The notes under the pieces: generated by a model | What the model was told of the DNA's origin: nothing | Seen by the model: the letters and a program-made list of their open reading frames with translations, nothing else | Database searches by the model: none | Assembly (NCBI GenBank): GCA_003152695.1 | Contig: PMAT01000101.1 | Coordinates: forward strand, 6,834 to 39,177 | DNA: 32,344 nucleotides | From: Acidobacteriaceae bacterium | Lineage (GTDB): Bacteria; Acidobacteriota; Terriglobia; Terriglobales; Acidobacteriaceae | Direction: 5' to 3' | Shown: positions 17,538-25,377 of the stretch, piece by piece | Layout: each line of letters starts with the position of its first letter | How positions within the stretch are numbered: the stretch's first letter is position 1 | Translations under genes and position numbers: made by a program

Positions 17538-18794
17538 ATGAGCGCAAATAATTTGCAGTGTCATCCTGAGCGACGAGGGCGCCGTGGCGATCGAGGAGTC
17601 GAAGGATCCCTATGGCCTGCAGATCGCATGTCGAGTGAATTGCTGGCTGACCACTTGCGCGAGGTGCTCGATGGGCGGGCGCTTGCCGCGGACATCGCCC
17701 GCCAGCTCTTGCGCTGCGACGAAGAACTTCTTCCCGAACTGCTTGCGACTGCGCGCGCCCTCAAGCAGCAATATCGTCCCGGCGTCGTCACCTACTCGCG
17801 CAAGGTGTTTATCCCGCTGACTAACCTGTGCCGCGATTATTGCGGATACTGCACCTACCGCCGCGATCCCGGCGAGCCCGGTGCGCACACCATGATGCCC
17901 GACGAAGTTCTTTCGGTGGTGCAGCAAGGCGAAAAGCTGGGCTGCACTGAGGCGCTGTTCTCGCTGGGCGACCGTCCAGAGGCGCTGTTTCCCGAGATGC
18001 GCGAAACGTTGCGCAAGCTCGACTATCGCAGCACCCTGCATTACCTGCAAGCCATGTGCGAGTTGGTGTTGCGCGAAACCCGCCTGCTGCCGCACGCCAA
18101 TCCCGGTCTGCTCAGCGCAAACTGGATTGAACGATTGCGCGCGAGCAATCCCAGCCTGGGACTGATGCTGGAGAGCACCAGCACCAATCTTGCGGCCGCG
18201 CACCCGGTGGATCGCACTCCAGACAAGCTTCCCGCCTTGCGACTGAGGACGATCGAAGATGCCGGCAGACTCGGAGTGCCGTTCACCACCGGAATCCTGA
18301 TCGGCATTGGCGAGACCATGGAAGATCGCGTCGAGTCGCTGGTGGCCATCAAGCGCCTGCACCAGCAGTACGGTCACGTACAGGAAGTGATCATCCAGAA
18401 TTTTCGCGTGAAGTCGCGTATTCCGATGGCGGCATGGCCCGAGCCGGACACGGGCGACATGCTGCGCACGCTGGCGGTGGCGCGTCTGCTGCTGCGGGAC
18501 ATGAACATCCAAGCGCCGCCGAACCTTACCGAGAAAGGTTACGAGAGACTGCTGGACGGCGGCATCAATGATTGGGGAGGTGTGTCGCCGCTGACGCCCG
18601 ACTACATCAATCCGGAAGCGCCATGGCCGCACCTGCTGGATTTGCAGCGGCGCACTGAGGCCGCTGGTCAGAAGCTGAAACAGCGCCTGCCGGTGTATCC
18701 CGAATTTGTTGCGGGTATTGAGACTCGCGGCGGAATGCTGGGCGAACGGCTGCGGACTGAGGCGGACACCGATGGCTATGCGAGGGCCGCATAG
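17538..18794 (+). CDS. cofG: 7,8-didemethyl-8-hydroxy-5-deazariboflavin synthase, CofG subunit
   Basis: A radical SAM enzyme which, with CofH, makes the deazaflavin Fo from tyrosine and 5-amino-6-ribitylamino-uracil. The iron-sulfur motif CRDYCGYC holds Cys98, Cys102 and Cys105, preceded by VFIPLTNL as in the family; LGDRPE and TGILIGIGET follow. Start: ATG 17538 directly abuts the previous stop and has AGGA seven bases upstream, so I use it. However, residues 7-28 (CHPERRGRRGDRGVEGSLWP and neighbours) are the in-frame translation of the dispersed repeat at 17558-17614, and family similarity begins at about MSSELLADHL, whose ATG is 17628 without a clear binding site. The mature protein is therefore 418 or 388 residues. 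cofD starts immediately after the TAG. Separate CofG and CofH contrast with the fused FbiC of actinobacteria. Confidence 0.95.
   Translation: MSANNLQCHPERRGRRGDRGVEGSLWPADRMSSELLADHLREVLDGRALAADIARQLLRCDEELLPELLATARALKQQYRPGVVTYSRKVFIPLTNLCRDYCGYCTYRRDPGEPGAHTMMPDEVLSVVQQGEKLGCTEALFSLGDRPEALFPEMRETLRKLDYRSTLHYLQAMCELVLRETRLLPHANPGLLSANWIERLRASNPSLGLMLESTSTNLAAAHPVDRTPDKLPALRLRTIEDAGRLGVPFTTGILIGIGETMEDRVESLVAIKRLHQQYGHVQEVIIQNFRVKSRIPMAAWPEPDTGDMLRTLAVARLLLRDMNIQAPPNLTEKGYERLLDGGINDWGGVSPLTPDYINPEAPWPHLLDLQRRTEAAGQKLKQRLPVYPEFVAGIETRGGMLGERLRTEADTDGYARAA
17558..17614 (+). repeat. Dispersed palindromic repeat, copy B, inside the cofG 5' end
   Basis: It begins GTGTCATCCTGAGCGACGAG and ends GAGTCGAAGGATCCCTATG. 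It differs from the inverted copy at 21265-21321 at about six of 57 positions. It lies between the cofG start with the good binding site (17538) and the start favoured by family similarity (17628), and contains no stop in the cofG frame. Confidence 0.8.
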
Positions 18795-19739
18795 ATGATC
18801 GTCGTCTTCACAGGCGGAACCGGCGGCGCCAAGCTGGTGCAGGGCTTGCAGCGGGTGGTCGCGCCGGAGGACCTCACGGTCGTCGTCAATACCGGTGACG
18901 ACATCGAGTGGTGGGGGCTCCACGTCTCGCCCGATATCGATTCGGTGCTCTACGGATTGTCGGACTTGCTCAGCAAGGAGCGCGGCTGGGGAGTGGACAA
19001 CGACAGCTTCCGCTGCCTGGAGCGCATGAAGCAGCTCGGGCAGCCGTCGTGGTTTAGTCTCGGCGATCTTGATCTCGCAACCCATCTCACGCGTACGGCG
19101 ATGCTGAGGGCAGGGAAGTCGCTGAGCCGCACTACCGCCGAACTGGCCAGCAAAATGGGGATTCGCGCGCGCGTGCTGCCGATGTCAGACGATCGCATCT
19201 CGACCATGCTCGACACCGCGAAGGGCACGTTGACTTTTCAGGAGTACTTCGTGCGCGAGCGGCATCAGATTGCCGTGCGCAGGGTGCGCTTCGAAGGTGC
19301 CCACCGCGCCCATCCCGCGCCCGGCGTGATCGAGAGCATCGAAGCGGCGGAGGCGATCATTTTTGCGCCGAGCAATCCGGTGACCAGCATTGGACCAATT
19401 CTTGCAGTGCCGGGAATTCGCGATGCGTTGCGGCGGGCGAAGGCCCCAGTTGTCGCCGTGAGTCCGATTGTGGGAGGAGAGGCGGTTACCGGTCCAGCGA
19501 GTGCGTTAATGAAGATGATGGGCTGGGAAAGTGGCATTGCGGGAGTTGCCAAAGCCTATGAGGATTTTCTGGATGTGTTGGTTGCCGACCGCGCCGATGA
19601 AGGCGAAGCTGCGGCAATGGGCACCGCCAACCTGCGCGTTTTGTGTACGAACACGATCATGAAGTCAATGGACGACAAGCGCGAGCTGGCCCAGTTCACG
19701 CTAGAGGCGTGCGCTGCGAAACCGATCGCCAAGACCTGA
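18795..19739 (+). CDS. cofD: 2-phospho-L-lactate transferase (F420-0 synthesis)
   Basis: A 314-residue CofD/FbiA-family enzyme that transfers the phospholactyl (or phosphoenolpyruvyl) group from the GDP-linked donor made by CofC onto Fo, giving F420-0 or its dehydro form. The nucleotide-binding start MIVVFTGGTGGAKLVQGL, the NTGDD at 32-36, DIDSVLYGL (47-55) and the later APSNPVTSIGPIL and SPIVGGEAVTGPA are family hallmarks. ATG 18795 follows the cofG TAG with no gap, so translation is probably coupled. The length is standard and no key motif is missing. Whether the substrate is lactate- or phosphoenolpyruvate-derived cannot be told from these motifs alone. Cytoplasmic; third gene of the operon. 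Confidence 0.96.
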   Translation: MIVVFTGGTGGAKLVQGLQRVVAPEDLTVVVNTGDDIEWWGLHVSPDIDSVLYGLSDLLSKERGWGVDNDSFRCLERMKQLGQPSWFSLGDLDLATHLTRTAMLRAGKSLSRTTAELASKMGIRARVLPMSDDRISTMLDTAKGTLTFQEYFVRERHQIAVRRVRFEGAHRAHPAPGVIESIEAAEAIIFAPSNPVTSIGPILAVPGIRDALRRAKAPVVAVSPIVGGEAVTGPASALMKMMGWESGIAGVAKAYEDFLDVLVADRADEGEAAAMGTANLRVLCTNTIMKSMDDKRELAQFTLEACAAKPIAKT

Positions 19740-19741
19740 CG

Positions 19742-20413
19742 ATGCGCGGCATTTTACTCATCCCGGTGAAGAGTCTCACTACGGCCAAGCAGCGTCTTGC
19801 TTCGGTGTTACGTCAGGAGCGGCGCTCGCAACTTGCCGAAGCCATGTTGCGCGATGTGATGACGGCCGCCGCTGGTGTGCTCGGTCGCATCGACGTGGCG
19901 CTGGTGACCGGCGATGTCCGGGCGCGCGCGCTGGCCGCCGAGATCGGCTTCCTGGTGATCGACGACTCGTGCAACGAGAGCGAGACGGCCGCCATCGAGA
20001 TGGCCACCGCATGGTGCGAGCAGCAGGGGTATGACACGACCGTCGTCGTGCCCGGCGACATTCCGCTCATCACCAGCGACGAGCTGCGGCGCGTGCTCGA
20101 CGCCGCTCCTCCTGAAGGCGCGGTCTTCGTGCCCGCGTACGATCGTCGCGGCAGCAACTGCATTCTGCGCCGGCCGGCATCCATCATTCCGCTGCGTTTT
20201 GGCAACGACAGCTTTCTGCCGCACTGCGAAGCCATGCGAAAGACCGGCAGGGAGCCGGTGATACTCGAACTGCCCGGGATCGGACTCGACATCGACAATC
20301 CTCACGAGCTCGATCTGCTGTTGCAACGCGACGGTAGCACTAACGCGCAGCGGTTGCTGCGGTCGTGGAACTTCGGTGCGGATGACGACGCGCAGTGGGA
20401 AGCAGCGGTCTGA
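19742..20413 (+). CDS. cofC: 2-phospho-L-lactate/phosphoenolpyruvate guanylyltransferase
   Basis: A 223-residue CofC/FbiD-type nucleotidyltransferase that joins GTP to 2-phospholactate or phosphoenolpyruvate, giving the donor for CofD. It begins MRGILLIPVKSLTTAKQRLA, the MobA-like nucleotide-binding start of the family, with VVVPGDIPL at 101-109 carrying the metal-binding Asp106, then GSNCILRRP, FGNDSF and the late GLDIDNPHELD. The frame is open upstream to 19643 inside cofD, but ATG 19742, two bases after the cofD stop, gives the known N-terminus. Its TGA overlaps the cofE ATG by one base (TGATG), so coupling is likely. In most bacteria the homologue uses phosphoenolpyruvate and a later reduction is then required; I cannot decide the substrate here. 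Confidence 0.95.
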   Translation: MRGILLIPVKSLTTAKQRLASVLRQERRSQLAEAMLRDVMTAAAGVLGRIDVALVTGDVRARALAAEIGFLVIDDSCNESETAAIEMATAWCEQQGYDTTVVVPGDIPLITSDELRRVLDAAPPEGAVFVPAYDRRGSNCILRRPASIIPLRFGNDSFLPHCEAMRKTGREPVILELPGIGLDIDNPHELDLLLQRDGSTNAQRLLRSWNFGADDDAQWEAAV

Positions 20414-21183
20414 TGCCATCCACGCCCACCAAGACCGACGAACTGCGCGCGATTCCGGTGCCCGGCATTCACGACGTTGTTGCTGGCGATTCCATTGCTG
20501 GCCTCATCGTGGACGCGCTCGCTCTCGGGGGTCTGCAATTCCATGACGGCGACATTCTCGTGGTCAAGCACAAGATCGTATCCAAGGCGGAGGGCCGCAG
20601 GGTGGCGCTCGATTCGGTCAAGCCATCCGCGGCGGCAAGAAGTTTTGCCCGTAACAACGGGGCGGATGCTCGCGTCGTAGAGTTGGCATTGCGCGAGGCC
20701 AGGCGTGTGGTACGCAAAAAGCACATCCTCATCACCGAAACGCAGCACGGGCTGGTGTGCGCCAACAGCGGAGTGGACGTCTCCAACGTGGACGGCGGCA
20801 AGACGGCGGTTCTGCTGCCCGAGGATGCGGACCGCTCGGCGGCGCAGATTCACAGAGAATTAAAGAAGCGCACCGGACTCTACGTTCCGGTCATCATTTC
20901 CGACAGCTTCGGGCGTCCGTGGCGCGAGGGCCTGTGCGACGTTGCTATCGGCGTGGCCGGAATGAGGGTGATTCACGATTATCGCGGCCGGCGCGACCCG
21001 TACGGCTACAAAATGCACGCTACGGAAGAAGCCGTGGCCGACGAACTGGCGTCGGTCGCCGGATTGGTTTGCGGGAAAAATACGCGCGTGCCGGCTTGTA
21101 TAATCCGGGGTTATCCGTATCGTCGCGGCAAGGGCAGCGCGCGGCAGATGGTTCGGCCGAAGGAGAAGGATTTGTTTCGGTGA
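20413..21183 (+). CDS. cofE: Coenzyme F420-0:L-glutamate ligase
   Basis: A 256-residue CofE-type ligase that adds gamma-linked glutamates to F420-0 using GTP. Family stretches visible include IPVPGIHDVVAGDSIAGLI, DILVVKHKIVSKAEGR, the central NVDGGKTAVLLPEDAD, ISDSFGRPWREGLCDVAIG and the ending RGYPYRRGKGSARQMVRPKEKDLF. The length is that of a single-domain CofE: the C-terminal nitroreductase-like domain of actinobacterial FbiB, which reduces dehydro-F420, is absent. That absence matters if CofC/CofD use phosphoenolpyruvate, since a separate reductase would then be needed; the flavin-reductase-like protein at 17031 is a candidate by position. ATG 20413 overlaps the cofC stop. After the stop comes a 209-base gap occupied by two repeats before cofH. 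Confidence 0.95.
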   Translation: MPSTPTKTDELRAIPVPGIHDVVAGDSIAGLIVDALALGGLQFHDGDILVVKHKIVSKAEGRRVALDSVKPSAAARSFARNNGADARVVELALREARRVVRKKHILITETQHGLVCANSGVDVSNVDGGKTAVLLPEDADRSAAQIHRELKKRTGLYVPVIISDSFGRPWREGLCDVAIGVAGMRVIHDYRGRRDPYGYKMHATEEAVADELASVAGLVCGKNTRVPACIIRGYPYRRGKGSARQMVRPKEKDLFR

Positions 21184-21187
21184 CGAG

Positions 21188-21244
21188 GTGTCATGCTGAG
21201 CGAGGTTTCGGGGTTAGCAAACCTGAGCCGAAGCATCCCTCTAG
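21188..21244 (+). repeat. Dispersed palindromic repeat, copy C1
   Basis: It begins GTGTCATGCTGAGCGAGG, carries the small inverted repeat AGGTTT/AAACCT in its centre and ends GCCGAAGCATCCCTCTAG. It is more diverged than copies B and C2. It starts five bases past the cofE stop. Confidence 0.65.
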
Positions 21245-21264
21245 CGCATCGAGATTCATGGTAG

Positions 21265-21321
21265 CTATAGGGGTCTTTCGACTCCTCGGTCGCCGCGGCG
21301 ACCTCGTCGCTCAGGATGACA
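21265..21321 (-). repeat. Dispersed palindromic repeat, copy C2
   Basis: Read on the minus strand this begins TGTCATCCTGAGCGACGAGG and ends GAGTCGAAAGACCCCTATAG, close to copy B. Its centre GGTCGCCGCGGCGACC (21288-21303) is a perfect 16-base palindrome. It faces copy C1 head to head across 20 bases, so the cofE-cofH gap is a larger imperfect inverted structure. Confidence 0.78.
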
Positions 21322-21392
21322 AACTGGAAACTGGCCGCTCTCGCGCCGGATGACGACGTGAGCCACCTCGATCGGATGAGACTTGGGGAACT

Positions 21393-22655
21393 ATGTACGA
21401 CATCAGTTGGGCCAATCAGCAAACGCTTCAGAGTGTGACGTGGGACGATGAGCGGCAGCGCGTCAGTTCGCCCGTGCGAACTGCGGTGGAGAAGGTGCTG
21501 TCGTCTTTGAATGGCGGCGTGCTGACGCGCGAGGAATGCCTCACTCTCGCCAGTTGCAGCGGCGATGACCTGTTTGGATTGGTGGTCGCGGCCAACGAAC
21601 TGCGGCGGCGGTTGGTGGGCGATGTAGCCAGCTACGTGGTCACCCGCAACATCAATTTCACCAACGTGTGTTTTGTGGGCTGCAAGTTCTGTGCCTTCAG
21701 CGTCGGCCCGCGCGATGAATCCGCCTACTTTCTGTCGCTCGACGAAGTCGCGCAGAAGTGTCGCGAGGCCGAGCAGTGGGGCGCAACCGAGGTCTGCATC
21801 CAGGGCGGCCTGCCGCGCAACCTGCCGCCTTTCTACTACCGCGACATCCTGCGGGCGGTGAAGTCGGCGACGCCGAAGATGCACGCACACGCGTTTTCGC
21901 CCATGGAGATGGTCTATGGCGTCGAGCTTACGGGCATGCCGCTGCGCGAGTACCTTCTGATGCTGAAGGAGAATGGGCTCGACACCTTGCCGGGCACGGC
22001 GGCGGAAATTCTCGATGACAGTGTGCGGCACGTACTTTCGGCCAACAAGCTGAGCACGGCGCAATGGTGCGAGGTGATCGAGACGGCGCATGATTGCGGC
22101 ATCCGCAGCACCTCGACCATGATGTACGGTCACGCCGAGACGCATGAACACTGGGTGAACCAAATGCTGCTGTTGCGCAAGATACAGTCGCGCACGGGCG
22201 GCTTCACCGAGTTCGTACCCCTGGGGTTCATTCACGACAACACGTTGTTGTACGCGCAGCGACTGGCCCGTGCGGGCGCGACGCTGGCAGAACACTTGAA
22301 AGTACATGCGTTGGCGCGCGTGATACTGGCGGGCTCCATCAATCACATCCAGGTTTCGTGGGTGAAGCTCGGCCGCGAAATTTCGCAACTGTCGCTGCTG
22401 GCTGGCGCCGACGATTACGGCGGCACGCTGTTCGAAGAGAGTATCTCGCGGCTGGCGGGAGCAACGGCGGGGCAATACATTTCGACTGCGGAATTCCAGG
22501 AGCGGATTTCGGAACTGGGCCTCGTGCCGGCGCAGCGCAACACGCTTTACAGCAAGTATCAGTACCCGATTGCAAATGCGACCGGAGATTCCTCAGGTGC
22601 TGTTGCGGCAGGTGGAACGCGCCTTCAAAGCGGCGCTCCACCCTCTGGCTTGTAA
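21393..22655 (+). CDS. cofH: 5-amino-6-(D-ribitylamino)uracil--L-tyrosine 4-hydroxyphenyl transferase, CofH
   Basis: A 420-residue radical SAM enzyme that couples tyrosine-derived 4-hydroxyphenyl to 5-amino-6-ribitylamino-uracil, the first half of Fo synthesis. The motif CFVGCKFC holds Cys93, Cys97 and Cys100, preceded by RNINFTNV; ICIQGG-like EVCIQGGLP, the HAFSPMEM stretch and STMMYGHAET are typical of CofH and separate it from menaquinone-pathway MqnC/MqnE relatives, though those share the fold. ATG 21393 has GGGGAA a few bases upstream. It lies 209 bases after cofE across two opposed repeats, so its expression may be partly uncoupled from the rest; no independent promoter is evident. The last 25 residues are Gly/Ala/Ser-rich and probably unstructured. 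It ends 32 bases from the convergent sdhB. Confidence 0.95.
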   Translation: MYDISWANQQTLQSVTWDDERQRVSSPVRTAVEKVLSSLNGGVLTREECLTLASCSGDDLFGLVVAANELRRRLVGDVASYVVTRNINFTNVCFVGCKFCAFSVGPRDESAYFLSLDEVAQKCREAEQWGATEVCIQGGLPRNLPPFYYRDILRAVKSATPKMHAHAFSPMEMVYGVELTGMPLREYLLMLKENGLDTLPGTAAEILDDSVRHVLSANKLSTAQWCEVIETAHDCGIRSTSTMMYGHAETHEHWVNQMLLLRKIQSRTGGFTEFVPLGFIHDNTLLYAQRLARAGATLAEHLKVHALARVILAGSINHIQVSWVKLGREISQLSLLAGADDYGGTLFEESISRLAGATAGQYISTAEFQERISELGLVPAQRNTLYSKYQYPIANATGDSSGAVAAGGTRLQSGAPPSGL

Positions 22656-22687
22656 TTGTGCGCGTCCTACGACAGTGACGGATTCCT

Positions 22688-23440
22688 CTACGTCCGGAAC
22701 AGGTCCTTAACCGCCTGCCACATCACCTGACCGCCGACGGCGGCGATGGATTTGGTCAACGGCAATTCTTTGGGGCAGACCTCGACGCAGTTTTGAGCGT
22801 AACCACATTCCTGAATGCCGCCATCGCCCATCAGGACCTTCAGCCGCTCGGTCTTGAGCGCGCTGCCGGTGGGATGCGAGTTGAAGAGCCGCACCTGCGC
22901 GATGGTTGCGGCGCCCACGAAACCCGTCTTGTCGTTGAACTGCGGGCAGGCTTCCATGCAGCAGCAGCACGAGATGCAGTTGGACAGTGGATACGCTTCC
23001 TCTTGCATTTCCGACGACTGGCGCGGGCCGGAACCAAGATCGTACGTACCGTCAACCGGCACCCAGGCCTTGACCCTCTTCAGATTTTCGAAGAGCACGC
23101 TGCGGTCAACCGCGAGGTCGCGAATGATGGGGAACTTGGTGAACGGTTCCAGCGTGATGGGCTGTTTCAAGTTGGCGATCAGCGCCGAGCACGCCATCTT
23201 CGCCTGACCGTTGATGATCATGGCGCAGGAGCCGCAGATCTCCTCCAGGCAGTTGGAATCGTAGGTGACCGGGGTGGTCGGCTTGCCCTGCCGCGTGACC
23301 GGATTGGCTGCAATGTCCATCAGCGCTGAAGTCACGTTCATGCCTGGGCGGTACGACAGCTCGAACTCTTCCCAGTACGGTTTGGACTCGGGAGTTTGTT
23401 GGCGTTTTATTTTTAAGATTACGCTTTTAGAATTCGCCAT
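22688..23440 (-). CDS. sdhB: Succinate dehydrogenase iron-sulfur subunit
   Basis: A 250-residue SdhB that passes electrons from the flavoprotein to the membrane quinone site. The [2Fe-2S] ligands are Cys64, Cys69, Cys72 and Cys84. The C-terminal ferredoxin-like domain gives NCISCCCCMEACP with Cys155, Cys158 and Cys161 plus Cys222 for the [4Fe-4S] cluster, and Cys165, Cys212 and Cys218 for the [3Fe-4S] cluster; extra cysteines at 159-160 fill the usual spacer. It is the last gene of the minus-strand sdhCAB order, 102 bases after sdhA. The ATG at 23440 lies in an A-rich tract of GCGAAAA-like units (23422-23475 on the plus strand) and lacks a clear binding site, so the first ten codons use AAA and other bases unlike the rest of the gene. 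Confidence 0.96.
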   Translation of the reverse strand: MANSKSVILKIKRQQTPESKPYWEEFELSYRPGMNVTSALMDIAANPVTRQGKPTTPVTYDSNCLEEICGSCAMIINGQAKMACSALIANLKQPITLEPFTKFPIIRDLAVDRSVLFENLKRVKAWVPVDGTYDLGSGPRQSSEMQEEAYPLSNCISCCCCMEACPQFNDKTGFVGAATIAQVRLFNSHPTGSALKTERLKVLMGDGGIQECGYAQNCVEVCPKELPLTKSIAAVGGQVMWQAVKDLFRT

Positions 23441-23475
23441 TTTCGCTTTTACGCTCTTCGCTTTTCGCCTTCGCC
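23422..23475 (-). repeat. GCGAAAA-type degenerate tandem repeat over the sdhB start
   Basis: On the minus strand the triplet GCG recurs about every 6-9 bases (units such as GCGAAAA, GCGAAGA, GCGTAAA), running from the intergenic region across the sdhB ATG into its first codons. Spacing is near seven bases but imperfect. Confidence 0.55.
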
Positions 23476-23507
23476 AAATGCGCTGGGCAAATAGAACTGC
23501 GTTTCAA

Positions 23508-23532
23508 ACTGACTACTGACAACTGACAACTG
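23508..23532. repeat. Heptamer tandem repeat between sdhA and sdhB
   Basis: Units ACTGACT, ACTGACA, ACTGACA and a partial ACTG follow one another without a gap, giving 3.6 copies of a seven-base unit. It lies just beyond the sdhA stop. Confidence 0.75.
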
Positions 23533-23542
23533 GCCCCTGCTC

Positions 23543-25330
23543 TTACGTCGCCACGTCGTAGCGCCGCGGACGGGGCTTGATGAGCGACGTATCTACCTGC
23601 TCGAACTCGAAGCGTGGCTCATCGGCATCGGCCGCGAAATATGCCTTGGTGGTCTTCAACCAGTTGGCGTCATCGCGCTCTGGGAAGTCCGGCTTGTAAT
23701 GTGCGCCGCGCGACTCGTCGCGCATGGCCGCGCCTTGGGCGATCACGCGCGCCAGTTGCAGCATGTTGTAAAGCTGCCGCGCGAAGACGAACGACGTGTT
23801 GGCCCAGTTCGAGCGGTCGCTCAGGTTCACATGACGATAGCGCTCCAGCAGTTCCACCAGCTTGGCATCGGTCTCGCGTATGTTCTTGTTGTAGCGGATC
23901 ACCGTGACATTCTTAGTCATGGTGTCGCCCAGTTCGCGCCACAGCAGGAACGGATTCTCCGTGCCATCATTGTTCATCAGGTGGGCGTTGATCTCTTCCT
24001 GCCGCTTTCGCTCGGAGTTGTAAACGTGCTGGGCTGGTGTGCGCCCGCTCTTAATGCCGTTGCGCGCGTAGTTGACCGCATTCGGTCCCGAAACGAATCC
24101 CGCATAGATGCATGACAGTAGCGAATTCGCGCCCAGGCGGTTGGCGCCGTGATACTGATACTCGCATTCGCCGGCGGCGTACAGGCCCTCGATATTGGTG
24201 CGCTGCTCAAAGTCCACCCACAGCCCGCCCATGGTGTAATGCACCCCAGGGAAGATCTTCATGGGCGTGTCGCGCGGATCGTCGCCGACAAACTTCTCGT
24301 AGATCTCGAGGATGCCCTCCAGCTTGCGATCCAGGGTGGCGCGGTCGATGTGCGTCAGGTCGAGATACACCATCGGCTGTCCATCGATACCGAGGTGAAG
24401 CTCGTAAACCACTTTGTGGATGGCACGGGTGGCGATATCGCGCGGCACCAGGTTGCCATACTTGGGATACCACTCTTCCAAGAAGTACCAGCGCTCGCCT
24501 TCGGGAAGGCTCTTGGGATCGCGCTTGTCGCCCGGCTGCTTGGGCACCCACACGCGTCCGCCCTCACCACGCGCCGACTCCGACATCAGGCGCAGCTTAT
24601 CTTCACCCGGGATGCACGTAGGGTGTACCTGGATGAATTCTCCGTTGGCGTAGTACGCCCCTTGCTGATAAAGCGCTGACTGCGCTGATCCGGTACAGAC
24701 TACGGAATTCGTGGACTTGCCGAATATGGCGCCGACGCCGCCGGTGGCAATGATTACTGCCTCCGCCGGGAAGGTCTGCACGGCCATGCTGCGGAGATCG
24801 ATGGCGCAGATGCCATGACAGACTCGTTGGTCATCGATCACGGCAGACAGAAATTCCCAAGCTTCGTACTTGGTGACTTTGCCTTCGGCCTCATAGCGGC
24901 GCACCTGCTCGTCGAGGGCATACAGCAGTTGCTGACCGGTGGTGGCGCCGGCAAAGGCGGTACGGTTGAACAGCGTGCCTCCGAAGCGGCGGAAGTCGAG
25001 CAGGCCTTCGGGAGTGCGATTGAAGGGAACGCCCATGCGATCGAGCAGGTCGATGACGCCGGGCGCAGCCTCGCACATGGCCTTTACCGGTGGCTGGTTG
25101 GCGAGAAAGTCGCCGCCGTAGATGGTGTCATCGAAGTGCTGCCAGGTGGAGTCGCCTTCACCCTTCAGGTTCTTGGCAGCGTTGATGCCGCCCTGCGCGC
25201 AGACCGAGTGAGACCGCTTGACCGGGACGATGGAAAAGAGGTCAACGTGACCTCCCATCTCGGCAATCTTGATGGTGGCTGAGAGACCTGCCAGTCCACC
25301 ACCCACAACAATGATCTTAGGCTGAGACAT
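23543..25330 (-). CDS. sdhA: Succinate dehydrogenase flavoprotein subunit
   Basis: A 595-residue SdhA, which oxidises succinate to fumarate with covalently bound FAD. The FAD-binding start is IIVVGGGLAGLSATIKIAE (GGGLAG at 10-15), and RSHSVCAQGGINAA places the flavin-linked His at 41. Active-site features are FGGTLFNRTAFAGATTGQQ, SESARGEGG with Arg254, and HYTMGGLWVD. The Arg in HGANRLGANSLLSC completes the signature. Its size and motif wording are nearer to the Bacillus-type (SdhCAB with one di-haem anchor protein) than to the E. coli four-subunit type. The ATG at 25330 lies 68 bases after sdhC on the same strand. It works at the cytoplasmic face of the inner membrane in the citric acid cycle and respiratory chain. 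Confidence 0.97.
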   Translation of the reverse strand: MSQPKIIVVGGGLAGLSATIKIAEMGGHVDLFSIVPVKRSHSVCAQGGINAAKNLKGEGDSTWQHFDDTIYGGDFLANQPPVKAMCEAAPGVIDLLDRMGVPFNRTPEGLLDFRRFGGTLFNRTAFAGATTGQQLLYALDEQVRRYEAEGKVTKYEAWEFLSAVIDDQRVCHGICAIDLRSMAVQTFPAEAVIIATGGVGAIFGKSTNSVVCTGSAQSALYQQGAYYANGEFIQVHPTCIPGEDKLRLMSESARGEGGRVWVPKQPGDKRDPKSLPEGERWYFLEEWYPKYGNLVPRDIATRAIHKVVYELHLGIDGQPMVYLDLTHIDRATLDRKLEGILEIYEKFVGDDPRDTPMKIFPGVHYTMGGLWVDFEQRTNIEGLYAAGECEYQYHGANRLGANSLLSCIYAGFVSGPNAVNYARNGIKSGRTPAQHVYNSERKRQEEINAHLMNNDGTENPFLLWRELGDTMTKNVTVIRYNKNIRETDAKLVELLERYRHVNLSDRSNWANTSFVFARQLYNMLQLARVIAQGAAMRDESRGAHYKPDFPERDDANWLKTTKAYFAADADEPRFEFEQVDTSLIKPRPRRYDVAT

Positions 25331-25377
25331 GATGATGTTTACGCAAATTTATGAATCCGGCCGAAGCCGCCCATCCT

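Noticed and set aside
17610-19085. 491-codon open frame on the minus strand opposite cofG and cofD
   Set aside because: It lies wholly antisense to two genes with full family motifs, has no recognisable domain, and long antisense frames are expected in GC-rich coding DNA.
21111-22475. 454-codon open frame on the minus strand opposite cofH
   Set aside because: Antisense to cofH, and its last part translates the dispersed repeats; composition is Arg/His-rich.
23508-23532. Possible CRISPR-like repeat
   Set aside because: Units are seven bases with no spacers, and there are no cas genes in the window.
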